The notes beneath the pieces were generated by a model. The model made no database searches. It worked only from the letters and a program-made list of their open reading frames with translations, and was not told the origin of the DNA. Below, piece by piece: positions 25,521 to 34,447 of a stretch of 64,000 nucleotides of DNA. The translations under genes and the position numbers were made by a program. Location: contig NZ_MASU01000020.1 of NCBI RefSeq assembly GCF_003202235.1, positions 1-64,000 of the forward strand, in the 5' to 3' direction. This stretch comes from Prauserella flavalba (GTDB lineage Bacteria; Actinomycetota; Actinomycetes; Mycobacteriales; Pseudonocardiaceae). The number at the start of each line of letters is the position of its first letter. The stretch's first letter is position 1.

Positions 25521-26077
25521 CGCGAACCGCCACGTACGACCTCGGCGCCTTCATCGCCGACGTCGGCTTGATCGTCGCCGAGGGGGCCGACGAGAGCAGG
25601 ACGACCGAGCAGGTCGCCGACCGGCTCCGGGAGTTGCTCGCCTCGGGACTGCAGCTCTCGGAAGCCGTGGTGCGGCCGCGCGAGGACAGGTACGTGATGC
25701 GTCCGCTGTACGTCCATCCGGACGCCGGCTTCTCCATCGCGTGCGCGGTGTGGAACGTCGGCCAGAGGACGCCGGTGCACGGTCACGAGACCTGGGGTGT
25801 GGTCGGGATCCACTCCGGGATCGAGCACGAGACCCGCTATCGCAAGCCGGGCCGGCCGAGGGAACCGCTCGAGGCCCTCCCCGCCGCGGACTGGGGTCCC
25901 GGCGAGGTGACGGTCTGCTGCACCACCGACGACGACGTGCACCTGGTGGAATGCGGCAGCGACGTGCCCTGCGTCGGCATCCATGTCTACGGCGCCGACA
26001 TCGGCACGCTGCCCCGGCGCAGCTACGACCCCGAGACGGGCGAGGTCTCGTGGTTCGTCTCTCCGTGGGGTGGGTGA
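25517..26077 (+). CDS. Thiol-dioxygenase-like cupin (cysteine/3-mercaptopropionate dioxygenase family)
   Basis: 186 residues. The cupin metal motif TPVHGHETWGVVGIHSGIEH and the later DDVHLVECGSDVPCVGIHVYG match the cysteine-dioxygenase type I family, with three candidate iron ligands (two His in HGH and the later His). Family enzymes convert thiols to sulfinic acids. As the last gene of a CoA-ester operon this suggests a sulfur-containing acid as substrate, but family members also act on other small molecules. It overlaps the synthetase by ATGA. Confidence 0.7.
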   Translation: MTRTATYDLGAFIADVGLIVAEGADESRTTEQVADRLRELLASGLQLSEAVVRPREDRYVMRPLYVHPDAGFSIACAVWNVGQRTPVHGHETWGVVGIHSGIEHETRYRKPGRPREPLEALPAADWGPGEVTVCCTTDDDVHLVECGSDVPCVGIHVYGADIGTLPRRSYDPETGEVSWFVSPWGG

Positions 26078-26417
26078 CGGTCGAGCACGCACCCCGTGGC
26101 AGTACTGGCGGTTCCGGGTCGGGGACGACGAGCACGAAGAGCTGAAGCAGGTATGTGGCATGTTCTTCGCTGCCAATGGGGTGGCCCCGAGCAACCTCGG
26201 CGCCAGCTGAAGCAACCGCAACCCTGACGCTTACCGTCCTCGACTCGGGTCGTGCTGCCGGGTGGGTTTGGCGGTGCGCGGGCGCGTGGGCTTGCTGCTG
26301 CGGGCGATGGCGCGGGCGGGGGGTTCGGGGTAGGCCTCGCCAGCTGTCGCAGCCGTCCGGAGAGCGCTGCCCGGTGGTACAGCTTCAGCTGCCGCGCATG
26401 CCGCCCGGCCGTCGTCG
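26078..26417. other. Intergenic stretch without a recognisable gene
   Basis: A 340-bp gap between converging transcripts. Short open frames exist on both strands (one plus-strand frame ends VAPSNLGAS at 26210), but none resembles a known protein. A 10-base word AGCTGAAGCA occurs twice about 65 bases apart. It could be the decayed remains of a mobile element or gene. No clear terminator hairpin was found. Confidence 0.4.
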
Positions 26418-27452
26418 TCAGTCGTCGAGTAGCCGCCACGCGGTGAGGGCGAGCCTGGCCCTCGTCAGCCCGGTGGGTTCGGTGAGCTCGACGCCGAGGG
26501 CCTGCCCGATCCGTTCGAGCCTGCGGGCGACGCTGCTGTGGTGGAGGTGGAGCCGCTCGGATGCCTGGCGCAGGGAACCGGTGGCGCAGTAGGTGTCCAG
26601 TGTTTCCAGGTCCTCCGGATTGACGGCCAGGCGGGCGATCGCGGCGACGTCGGTGTTGGCTCGTGCCACCTCTTTGGGTACCTCCGCGAGCAGGGCCAGC
26701 GATCCGAGGTCGTGGTGGCGGACGACGGGCAGGCGTCCGGTGGCGAAGCGCAGGGCGGTACGGGCCTGGCACCACGAACGTTCCGGGCTGCCGGTGGCGC
26801 CGATGCCCGCGCGGACGCCCGCCGGGAACCGTGCCGGATCCAGGTCGGCGGCCAGGATGACGCCCACGCCGTCGAGTGGCGCGGCCTTCACCAGTCCGGC
26901 CGGGCAGACCAGGGCGCCGACCCGGTCGAGCGGATGCGGGGACCGGACGGCCGCGACGCGGACGGGCTCCTCGGGGGCGAAGCCGAGGAGCCGCAGCGCC
27001 CGGTTGCGGCCCGCCTCGTCGCTGTCCGCGCTGATCACCAGCTCGACGAGGGCCGGGTCGGCCATCGTGGTGCGGGCCGGGCCGTACCTTTCCACCACGG
27101 CCGCGGCGGCGATGGCGAGCCGGTCGAGCACCACGTCGTCGAGCGAGCTGGGTGTGGTCGCGCGTTCCAGCCACACCGTGCCGAGGTCCTCGCCGTCCAG
27201 CGTGATCGGCATCGTGGTGGACGCGGGTTTCGCCGGTTCGGGCGCGGGTTTGCCGTCGGGCGCGTAGCGGATCACCGTCCCCTTGTCGTGCAGGCGGATC
27301 CCGGCCACGCACTCGGCCAGGTTCGCCGAGGCACGGACGAGCGCGGGCAGGTCCACGCGCCTGCGCATCAGCGTGTCGTAGAACATGACGACGCGCAGGG
27401 CGCCTTCGACGTGGGAATCCAGTTGCGACAGCCGCTGCGCCAGTGCCTCCAT
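26418..27452 (-). CDS. PucR/CdaR-like transcriptional regulator
   Basis: 344 residues. The C-terminal 60 residues (LDTYCATGSLRQASERLHLH, then HSSVARRLERIGQALGVEL) form the PucR-type helix-turn-helix. The N-terminal two thirds lack recognisable ligand motifs beyond a GAF-like segment (IRLHDKGTVIRY). Start codon ATG at 27452. It is divergent from the esterase/ABC operon, 95 bp away, which it may control. A longer upstream frame runs into the neighbour and was rejected. Confidence 0.75.
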   Translation of the reverse strand: MEALAQRLSQLDSHVEGALRVVMFYDTLMRRRVDLPALVRASANLAECVAGIRLHDKGTVIRYAPDGKPAPEPAKPASTTMPITLDGEDLGTVWLERATTPSSLDDVVLDRLAIAAAAVVERYGPARTTMADPALVELVISADSDEAGRNRALRLLGFAPEEPVRVAAVRSPHPLDRVGALVCPAGLVKAAPLDGVGVILAADLDPARFPAGVRAGIGATGSPERSWCQARTALRFATGRLPVVRHHDLGSLALLAEVPKEVARANTDVAAIARLAVNPEDLETLDTYCATGSLRQASERLHLHHSSVARRLERIGQALGVELTEPTGLTRARLALTAWRLLDD

Positions 27453-27547
27453 GCCCTCAGGATATGCGCGATCGGTGCGCGAGCAGGGCCGATCACGCGA
27501 CGGATGGCGGCTGACCTCCGCGCTCGCCTGCGCAGAGGATGGTCGGC

Positions 27548-28444
27548 ATGGATCCCGAACTCGAAGCCTTCCTCGCCCTGTTCCCCAAGACCGACCTGAC
27601 CGATCTGGAGACCTCGCGCAAGAACTTCGCCGAGCTCGCCGTCGCGGTTCCCGCACCCGATCTCACGGACATCCACGTCGAGAACCGCACGGTGCCCGCC
27701 GATCCGGAGGTGCCGGTGCGGATCTACCGTCCACACCTGGCTCAGGGCGCCCTCGTCTGGATGCACGGCGGCGGCTGGGTCATGGGGGACCTGGACACCG
27801 AGCACCCGTGGGCGGCGCGGCTGGCCGAGCTCTCCGGTGCCGTGGTGATCTCGGTGGGCTATCGTCTCGCTCCCGAGAACCCGTTCCCCGCCGCGCTGGA
27901 CGACTCCTACGCGGTGCTGAACTGGACGGCCGAGCACGCCGCCGAGCTCGGCATCGACCCCGCGCGGATCGCCGTCGGGGGACACAGCGCGGGCGGGGGC
28001 CTCGCGGCGGGCGTGGCGTTGCGGGCGCGTGACGAGCAGGGGCCGCCGATCCGGTTCCAGCTGCTCAACCAGCCTGGTCTGGACGACCGGCAGGAGACCT
28101 GGTCGGCGCGCACCTTCACCGACACGCCGTGGATGAACCGCGACAAGGTGACCGAGGCGTGGCGGCACTACCTCGGGTCCGGGCCCGCCACGCGCTACGC
28201 CGCCCCGGCCAGGGCGACCGACCTGGCCGGCCTTCCGCCCGCCTACGTCTCCACCGCGGAGTTCTGCCCGAGCCGCGACGAGGACATCGAATACGCGCTG
28301 CGGCTGCTGCGGGCGGGGGTGCCGGTGGAGCTGCACCAGTGGGCGGGCACGTTCCACGGGTCGCAGGCGATCCTGTCCGCCGAGGTGTCGCAGCGCCAGC
28401 TCGCCGAACTCGGTGCGGTCGTCGGCCGGGCGCTGGCCGGCTGA
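27548..28444 (+). CDS. HSL-type alpha/beta-hydrolase (esterase)
   Basis: 298 residues of the hormone-sensitive-lipase family. The oxyanion motif MHGGGWVMGD, nucleophile GGHSAGGGLAAG, Asp in STAEFCPSRDED and His in AGTFHGSQAI make a plausible triad. No signal peptide, so cytoplasmic. It is coupled by TGATG to two IrtAB-like ABC half-transporters. That link hints at hydrolysis of an imported ester, for example an ester siderophore, but this is inference. The ATG at 27548 was preferred to the ATG at 27539 because of spacing. Confidence 0.85.
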   Translation: MDPELEAFLALFPKTDLTDLETSRKNFAELAVAVPAPDLTDIHVENRTVPADPEVPVRIYRPHLAQGALVWMHGGGWVMGDLDTEHPWAARLAELSGAVVISVGYRLAPENPFPAALDDSYAVLNWTAEHAAELGIDPARIAVGGHSAGGGLAAGVALRARDEQGPPIRFQLLNQPGLDDRQETWSARTFTDTPWMNRDKVTEAWRHYLGSGPATRYAAPARATDLAGLPPAYVSTAEFCPSRDEDIEYALRLLRAGVPVELHQWAGTFHGSQAILSAEVSQRQLAELGAVVGRALAG

Positions 28445-30231
28445 TGACCGCCACCGACCTCGCCGGGGCGAGCACACCGTTCACGTCCACCGCCACTGCC
28501 GGGGAGCCGCCGAGCGCGGCCCGGTTGTTGCGCCCCTTCGCGGGGAGCTTCGCGGCCGTGGTGGTCCTGCAGGTGATCGGTGCCGTCGCGGGGCTCGCGC
28601 CGCTGCTGGCGGTGGCCGAGCTGGGCCGGACCCTGCTCTCGCCGGGGCCGGTGGATCGCGGGCACGTCTGGTTCGTCGTGCTCGCGGGCGTGGCGGGGCT
28701 GCTCGTTCGCCTGCTGTTCACGGCCGCCTCGGCGGGCATCGGGCACCTCGTCGACGACCAGGTGCAGCTGTCGTTGCGCCGGGCGCTGGCGGCGCGGCTG
28801 GGCAGGGTGCCGATCGGCTGGTTGGCCCGCCGCCGGACCGGGGAGCTGGCGAAGGTCGTGGGTGACGACGTGAGCGCGGTGCACCCGTTCATCGCGCACG
28901 CGCCCAGCGAGCTGGTCGCCGCGTTCGTGGTGCCGCTCGTGTCTCTGGTCTACCTGTTCACCGTCGACTGGCGGCTCACGCTGATCACGCTGATCCCGGT
29001 GGTGCTCGCGGTGGCGCTGGTCCCGCTGATGATGACCCCGGCACGGCTGCGTGAGCAGGAGGAGTTCGACGCGGCGATGGGCCGGATCGCGAACTCCGTC
29101 GTCGAGTTCGTGCAGGGCATCGCGGTGGTCAAGGCGTTCGGCGGCGCAGGGCGGGCGCATCGCCGGTTCCGCACCGCGACGGAGGACTTCGCTCGCGTCT
29201 TCTTCCGGTGGGTGCGGGGCCTCTCCGTGATCGCCGCGGGAATGCAGCTGGCCCTGTCTCCGCCGTTCGTGCTCCTGGTCGTACTGATCGGTGGCACCGT
29301 CCTGATCACGGGCGGCGGCCTGGCCCCCGCCGACCTGTTGCCCTTTCTGCTGCTCGGTCTCGGGCTGACCGCTCCGGTCGCAGCACTCGGCCACGGGTTC
29401 GACGACCTGCAGGCCGCGCGGCGTGCGGTCGGCCGGATCCGGGAGGTGCTCGCGGTGCCGTCGCTGCCGGAACCCTCGCAACCGGTCACGCCGCGGGGGC
29501 ACCGGGTGGAGCTGCGGGACGTCCGCTTCGCCTACGAGCCAGGGCACGAGGTGCTGCGCGGCATCGACCTCGTGCTGGAGCCGGGAACGGTCACCGCGCT
29601 CGTCGGACCGTCGGGCAGTGGAAAGTCCACAGTGGTCCGGCTGCTGCCGCGGTTCTTCGATCCCACGCACGGTTCGGTCACCCTCGGCGGAGTCGACCTG
29701 CGCGAGATCGGCAGTCGCGAGCTCTACCGGAGGGTCTCCTTCGTTTTCCAGGACACCGTGCTGCTGCGCGCGCCGGTCACGGACAACATCGCGCTCGCGG
29801 CACCGGGCGCCGGCCTCGGCGACGTGGTGCGTGCCGCCCGGCTGGCGAACGTCCACGAGCGGATCCTGGCGCTGCCGCGGGGATACGAGTCGGTGATCGG
29901 CGAGGACGCCGTGCTCTCCGGCGGTGAGGCGCAGCGGATCGCGCTCGCTCGCGCCGTGCTCGCCGACGCGCCGATCCTGGTGCTCGATGAGGCGACCGCC
30001 TTCGCCGACCCGCAGACCGAGCAGGCGGTGCGCCGGACACTGACGACGCTGAACAGCGAGCGCACGATCCTCGTCATCGCGCATCGCCTGGAGACCATCG
30101 CCGACGCCGACACCGTCGTGATGCTGGAGCACGGGAAGGTCGCCGAGCGCGGCAGCCCCGCGGAACTGTTGGCGGGCAACGGAAGGTTCGCGTCGTTCTG
30201 GCAGTCCCACGGAGGAGGAGAGCCCCGATGA
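28444..30231 (+). CDS. ABC half-transporter, IrtA/YbtP-like
   Basis: 595 residues. Membrane domain at about 30-340, then NBD with Walker A GPSGSGKST, signature LSGGEAQRIALARAV, Walker B ILVLDEATAFADPQ and H-loop VIAHRLE. The D-loop reads FADPQ in place of the usual ALD, a feature shared with the siderophore importers IrtA/YbtP that have an exporter fold. No siderophore-interaction domain is fused to it, unlike mycobacterial IrtA. Confidence 0.75.
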   Translation: MTATDLAGASTPFTSTATAGEPPSAARLLRPFAGSFAAVVVLQVIGAVAGLAPLLAVAELGRTLLSPGPVDRGHVWFVVLAGVAGLLVRLLFTAASAGIGHLVDDQVQLSLRRALAARLGRVPIGWLARRRTGELAKVVGDDVSAVHPFIAHAPSELVAAFVVPLVSLVYLFTVDWRLTLITLIPVVLAVALVPLMMTPARLREQEEFDAAMGRIANSVVEFVQGIAVVKAFGGAGRAHRRFRTATEDFARVFFRWVRGLSVIAAGMQLALSPPFVLLVVLIGGTVLITGGGLAPADLLPFLLLGLGLTAPVAALGHGFDDLQAARRAVGRIREVLAVPSLPEPSQPVTPRGHRVELRDVRFAYEPGHEVLRGIDLVLEPGTVTALVGPSGSGKSTVVRLLPRFFDPTHGSVTLGGVDLREIGSRELYRRVSFVFQDTVLLRAPVTDNIALAAPGAGLGDVVRAARLANVHERILALPRGYESVIGEDAVLSGGEAQRIALARAVLADAPILVLDEATAFADPQTEQAVRRTLTTLNSERTILVIAHRLETIADADTVVMLEHGKVAERGSPAELLAGNGRFASFWQSHGGGEPR

Positions 30232-31934
30232 TCCGCATGTTGCTGCGGGTGCTCGGACCCGAGTACGCGAAGCCGGTGCGCCGCACGGTGGCACTGATGA
30301 CGATCACCGCGATCGCCGAGGGACTGTCCTACGCGCTGCTGGTTCCCGTGCTGCGGGCGCTGTTCGGCGGCGACCCCGCGAGCGCGTGGCCGTGGCTGGC
30401 CGGGTTCGGTGGCGCGGTGGCGGTGTTCGCCGTGCTGCGTTACCTCGGCGACCTGTCCGGGTTCCGGGTCGGGACGTCGCTGCTGCTCGGGATGTACCAC
30501 CGGCTCGGTGACCATCTGGCCCGCCTGCCCATCGGCTGGTTCAGCGCGGCACGGGTCGGCGAGGTGTCGGTGCTCGGCAGCCGCGGGGTGCTGGGCGCGA
30601 TGGGCGTGGTGGCGCACCTGCTGGCGCCGTTCATCTCCGCCTGCGTGACGCCGTTGACGATCGTGGCCGTGCTGCTCACGCTCAACTGGCAGCTGGGCCT
30701 GGCCGCACTGGCCGCCGCACCGGTCGTCGCGGCGGTGCAGCTGCGGACGGGCCGCTCGATGGCCGCACACGACGCTGAGCGCCACGAACGCGACCACGAG
30801 GCAGCGGGCCGGGTCATCGAGTACCTCCAGGCACAGCCGGTGCTGCGGGCGGGCGGGCGGACCCACGAACGGTTCGCGATGCTCGACGACTCGCTGCGCG
30901 AGGTGCAGCGCGCATCCCGCAGGACGTTGCTGTCGGCGCTACCCGGCACGGTGGGCCTCACGCTCGCGGTGCAGGCGATGTTCACCGTGGTGCTGATGCT
31001 GGGCACCTACCTCGCCCTCGGCGGAACCATCGGCGTGGCGGAGGTGCTGGCGATACTGGTGCTCGCCGCGCGGTGCGCGGATCCGCTGCTGTCGCTGTCG
31101 GATATCGGCGGCAAGCTCCGCGGTGCGCGTTCCGAGCTGGCGAGGCTCGACGCGGTGCTGAGCACCGAGCCGCTGCGGGAAACGCGTGAGCCGGTCGAGC
31201 CGGACGGTCATGGCCTCGAGTTCGACGCGGTCACCTTCCGGCACGGCGACCGCACCGTGCTCGATGAGGTGTCGCTGTCGGTGCCGGAGGGGCAGCGGCT
31301 CGCCGTGGTCGGGCCATCGGGTGCGGGCAAGAGCACGCTGCTGCGGCTGCTCGCGCGGTTCCACGACGTCGACGCGGGCACGGTGCGCGTGGGCGGCGCG
31401 GACGTGCGCGAGATCGAGACCGAGGCGCTCATGGCGCGGATCGCGATCGTCTTTCAGGACGTCTACCTCTTCGACGGCACGATCGAGGAGAACGTGCGGC
31501 TCGGCCGCCCCGAGGCGAGTGTCGCCGAGGTGCGGGCGGCGGCGAGCGGGGCGGGGCTCGACGAGGTGGTGGAGCGGTTGCCCGGCGGCTGGGCGGCGAA
31601 CGTCGGCGAGGGTGGCGCGCTGCTGTCGGGCGGTGAGCGCCAGCGGGTGTCGATCGCGCGGGCGCTGCTCAAGGACGCGCCGATCGTGCTGCTGGACGAG
31701 GTGACCTCCGCGCTGGACCCGGTGAACGAGGCGGCCGTGCACGCCGGCCTCGAGCGGCTGCTCTCGGGCCGGACGGTGGTACTCGTGGCCCACCGGCTGC
31801 GGACCGTGCGCGGTGCCGATCGCATCGTCTTCCTCGACGGCGGCCGGGTCGTGGAGGAGGGCGGCCACGAGGAGCTGTTGCGCCGGGGCGGCCGCTACGC
31901 CGCATTCTGGAGCCTCGCCACGATGCCGGCGTAG
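30228..31934 (+). CDS. ABC half-transporter, IrtB/YbtQ-like
   Basis: 568 residues, GTG/ATG-coupled to the preceding half-transporter. Membrane domain in the first ~310 residues. NBD has Walker A GPSGAGKST, signature LSGGERQRVSIARAL, Walker B IVLLDEVTSALDPV and H-loop LVAHRLR. It forms the presumed heterodimer with the 28444-30231 product. The transport direction is inferred from similarity to IrtAB/YbtPQ and is not certain. Confidence 0.75.
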   Translation: MIRMLLRVLGPEYAKPVRRTVALMTITAIAEGLSYALLVPVLRALFGGDPASAWPWLAGFGGAVAVFAVLRYLGDLSGFRVGTSLLLGMYHRLGDHLARLPIGWFSAARVGEVSVLGSRGVLGAMGVVAHLLAPFISACVTPLTIVAVLLTLNWQLGLAALAAAPVVAAVQLRTGRSMAAHDAERHERDHEAAGRVIEYLQAQPVLRAGGRTHERFAMLDDSLREVQRASRRTLLSALPGTVGLTLAVQAMFTVVLMLGTYLALGGTIGVAEVLAILVLAARCADPLLSLSDIGGKLRGARSELARLDAVLSTEPLRETREPVEPDGHGLEFDAVTFRHGDRTVLDEVSLSVPEGQRLAVVGPSGAGKSTLLRLLARFHDVDAGTVRVGGADVREIETEALMARIAIVFQDVYLFDGTIEENVRLGRPEASVAEVRAAASGAGLDEVVERLPGGWAANVGEGGALLSGGERQRVSIARALLKDAPIVLLDEVTSALDPVNEAAVHAGLERLLSGRTVVLVAHRLRTVRGADRIVFLDGGRVVEEGGHEELLRRGGRYAAFWSLATMPA

Positions 31935-31940
31935 GCCGGC

Positions 31941-32963
31941 TCAGCTGTGCAGCACGCCACTGAGGATGTCGCTCTGCTTGAGGGAGTCGATGATCAGCGA
32001 GGTCTGCAGGTAGCGCGCGTGCCGGGTCCACGGCGCACCGGCGAGCACCTCCTGCAGGGCCTGCTTGTCCGGCAGCCGGATGTCGGCCACGAGCTGGTAG
32101 TCGCCGATCAGCACGGCGGCGTAGCGCACGTACGGGGCAGCCGCCAGTTCGGCGGCGATGGTCTCCACGCGGTCCGGGCGGCTCTGGATCCACACGATCG
32201 CCCCGACCGGAAGGCCCACCGCGGCCGGATCGGTGACCGCGCGGATCGCGACCAGGCCGTCCCGGCGCATGGCCTCGACGCGCCGTTTCGCGGTCTGCTC
32301 GCTGAGCCCGCACAGCCGGCCCAGCTCGTCGTAGGATCGGCGGCCGTCCTCGGCGAGCGCTGTGATCAGCATCCGGTCCTGCTTGGGGAGGTTGACCGGC
32401 GAGCCGGGGGCAGGCCACGGCGACGCGGACGGGATCTCGCGCAGCGCCGCCACCTCCTCCTGGGTCAGCGCGCCGAAGTCCCAGTCGTGCAACGTCGTCA
32501 CGTAGCGCAGCACCGGCAGGGTGTCGATCCGCGCGATCCCGGGGATCGCCGCCAGCTCCTGCAGGAACAACGCCGTCACGCGGTGCGGAGGGCACCAGAT
32601 GTCGGCCACCAGGTCGGCGGTGCCGAACAGCAGGTGCGCGAACACCGTCTCCGTGCGGCGGGCGATGGCCGCGGTCACCGACCACGACGCCTTCGGCTCG
32701 CACGTCGCACGCAGCAGGTACTGCTCGCCCCGGCCCAGCCGCCGCGGGTCCGCCATGCCGTGGATGACGACGTGGCCCTGCTCCAGCAGCTGGTTGCCGC
32801 GGCGCGCGACGGTGCGTTCGGGCTGGCCGAGCACGGCGGCGATCCGGCGCCACGTCGCGCGGCCGTCGACGTGCAGCGCGGCGACGATGCGGCGGTCCAG
32901 CTCGTCAAGAGCGGCCGGTGTAGTTGGAGGCACGCGCCATAGTGTTGGCTGCTTCCTCCACAT
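31941..32963 (-). CDS. Lrp/AsnC-family regulator with two Lrp modules
   Basis: About 340 residues, twice the usual Lrp size. The first helix-turn-helix is in LDELDRRIVAALHVDGRATW and the second in LPKQDRMLITALAEDGRRSY. Each is followed by an AsnC-type effector domain (second: YAAVLIGDYQLVADIRL). The start is uncertain between ATG 32963, GTG 32933 and a TTG at 32984; no site has a strong ribosome-binding site. It is divergent from the amidase/AtoE operon, the probable target. Confidence 0.8.
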   Translation of the reverse strand: MWRKQPTLWRVPPTTPAALDELDRRIVAALHVDGRATWRRIAAVLGQPERTVARRGNQLLEQGHVVIHGMADPRRLGRGEQYLLRATCEPKASWSVTAAIARRTETVFAHLLFGTADLVADIWCPPHRVTALFLQELAAIPGIARIDTLPVLRYVTTLHDWDFGALTQEEVAALREIPSASPWPAPGSPVNLPKQDRMLITALAEDGRRSYDELGRLCGLSEQTAKRRVEAMRRDGLVAIRAVTDPAAVGLPVGAIVWIQSRPDRVETIAAELAAAPYVRYAAVLIGDYQLVADIRLPDKQALQEVLAGAPWTRHARYLQTSLIIDSLKQSDILSGVLHS

Positions 32964-33040
32964 TGGCAATGCTTCTTGCCGCAAACGTCGCTGATACTCA
33001 CTCTTGAGGCCACTTCGTTCTCAACGATGAGGAGTGGTGC

Positions 33041-34447
33041 ATGTCTGAGCTCATCGCGGCCACCGCACGCGAGGTCGTCGCAGGGCTGCGGGCCCGGGAG
33101 TTCGGCCCGGCCGAGTTGCTCAAGGCGCTGGAGGAGCGGGCCGCGCAGGTGGAGCCCGTCGTCAACGCGATCCCGGAGCGGTTCTTCGATCTCGCACACC
33201 GCGCGGCGGAGGGCATCGGGGCCGAGGGCGACCCGGCGCGCTGGCTCGCGGGCCTTCCCCTGGTGGTCAAGGACTACAACGACGTCGCCGGTGTGCCCAC
33301 CAGCATGGGCTCGCCGATCTTCGCCGGAACGCCGGCGCCCGAGTCCGACGCGATGGTGCGGCGGCTGGAGGCCAACGGCGCGGTCCCGTTCGCCAAGTCG
33401 AACGTGCCCGAGTTCGCGGGCGGGCACACCTACAACCCGGTCTTCGGCGCGACCCGCAACCCGTGGGACCCGCGGCTGACCGCGGGCGGCTCCTCCGGCG
33501 GCTCGGCCGCGGCGGTGGCGGCCGGACTCGGCTGGCTCGCCACCGGCAACGACCTCGGCGGTAGCCTGCGCACCCCGGCGGGCTACTGCGGAGTCGTCGG
33601 GATCCGCCCTACCCCGGGGCGTATTCCCCGCCGCAGCCCCAAGGTTCCGTTCGACGGCCTCTGGGTCGAGGGTCCGATGGCCCGCGACGTGCGGGACGCG
33701 GCGCTGATGCTGGACGCGATGGTCGGCTGGGACCCGCACGACCCGCTCACCTCGCCGGATCTGCCCGGGAGCTTCCTGTCAGCGATGTCGGGATACGGTC
33801 CGCCGCGCCGGGTCGCGTTCAGCCCGGACCTCGGCCTGCTCCCGGTCGAGCCGGTGATCCGCGAGCGCACCGAGCGGGCGATGGCGGCTTTCGAGCATCT
33901 CGGCGCGACGGTCGAGCACGCGTGCCCGGACTTCACCGGTGCCTACGACACCTTCCAGACGCTGCGGGCCGAGCTGGTCGCCGCGAGCCACGGTCCCCTG
34001 CTGGGGGAGCACCGTGACCGGATCAAGCCGGACATCGTCTGGAACATCGAACGGGGCCTGCGCCAGGGCACCGACGCCGTGCTGCGCGCGCAGCGCCGCC
34101 GCGGCGAGCTCTTCCACGAGGTCGTGCGTTTCTTCGACGACTACGACGTGCTGGTGTGCCCGACGGCGCCGGTCATGCCGTTCCCGGTCGAGCGGCACTG
34201 GCCGACCGAGATCGCCGGGACCCCGTTGGACACCTACATCGACTGGATCGCCATCACGTTCTTCGTGTCGCTGACCGCCTGCCCGGTCGTGGCGCTGCCG
34301 TGCGGCCTGCACGAGGGGCTGCCGGTGGGCGTGCAGCTGGTCGGTCCGCCCGGGTCCGAGGCGCGGCTGCTGGCGTACGCGGCGGAGCTGGAGGCCGCGG
34401 CGGGTGTGGCGGGTCGCCTTCCGGTGACCCCGCGGAAGCATGGGTGA
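33041..34447 (+). CDS. Amidase-signature hydrolase
   Basis: 468 residues. The Ser-cisSer-Lys triad is readable: Lys77 in LPLVVKDYND, Ser152 in TAGGSSGGSAAAVA and Ser175 in DLGGSLRTPA. These enzymes hydrolyse amides to acids and ammonia in the cytoplasm. The next gene is an AtoE-like transporter that overlaps by eight bases, and the divergent gene is a double-module Lrp regulator, which suggests scavenging of a small amide whose acid part is short-chain. Confidence 0.85.
   Translation: MSELIAATAREVVAGLRAREFGPAELLKALEERAAQVEPVVNAIPERFFDLAHRAAEGIGAEGDPARWLAGLPLVVKDYNDVAGVPTSMGSPIFAGTPAPESDAMVRRLEANGAVPFAKSNVPEFAGGHTYNPVFGATRNPWDPRLTAGGSSGGSAAAVAAGLGWLATGNDLGGSLRTPAGYCGVVGIRPTPGRIPRRSPKVPFDGLWVEGPMARDVRDAALMLDAMVGWDPHDPLTSPDLPGSFLSAMSGYGPPRRVAFSPDLGLLPVEPVIRERTERAMAAFEHLGATVEHACPDFTGAYDTFQTLRAELVAASHGPLLGEHRDRIKPDIVWNIERGLRQGTDAVLRAQRRRGELFHEVVRFFDDYDVLVCPTAPVMPFPVERHWPTEIAGTPLDTYIDWIAITFFVSLTACPVVALPCGLHEGLPVGVQLVGPPGSEARLLAYAAELEAAAGVAGRLPVTPRKHG

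Noticed and set aside
26078-26417. Short frames between the cupin gene and the PucR regulator
   Set aside because: None has a recognisable domain or a supporting start; low-complexity Pro/Arg/Ala translations suggest non-coding DNA.
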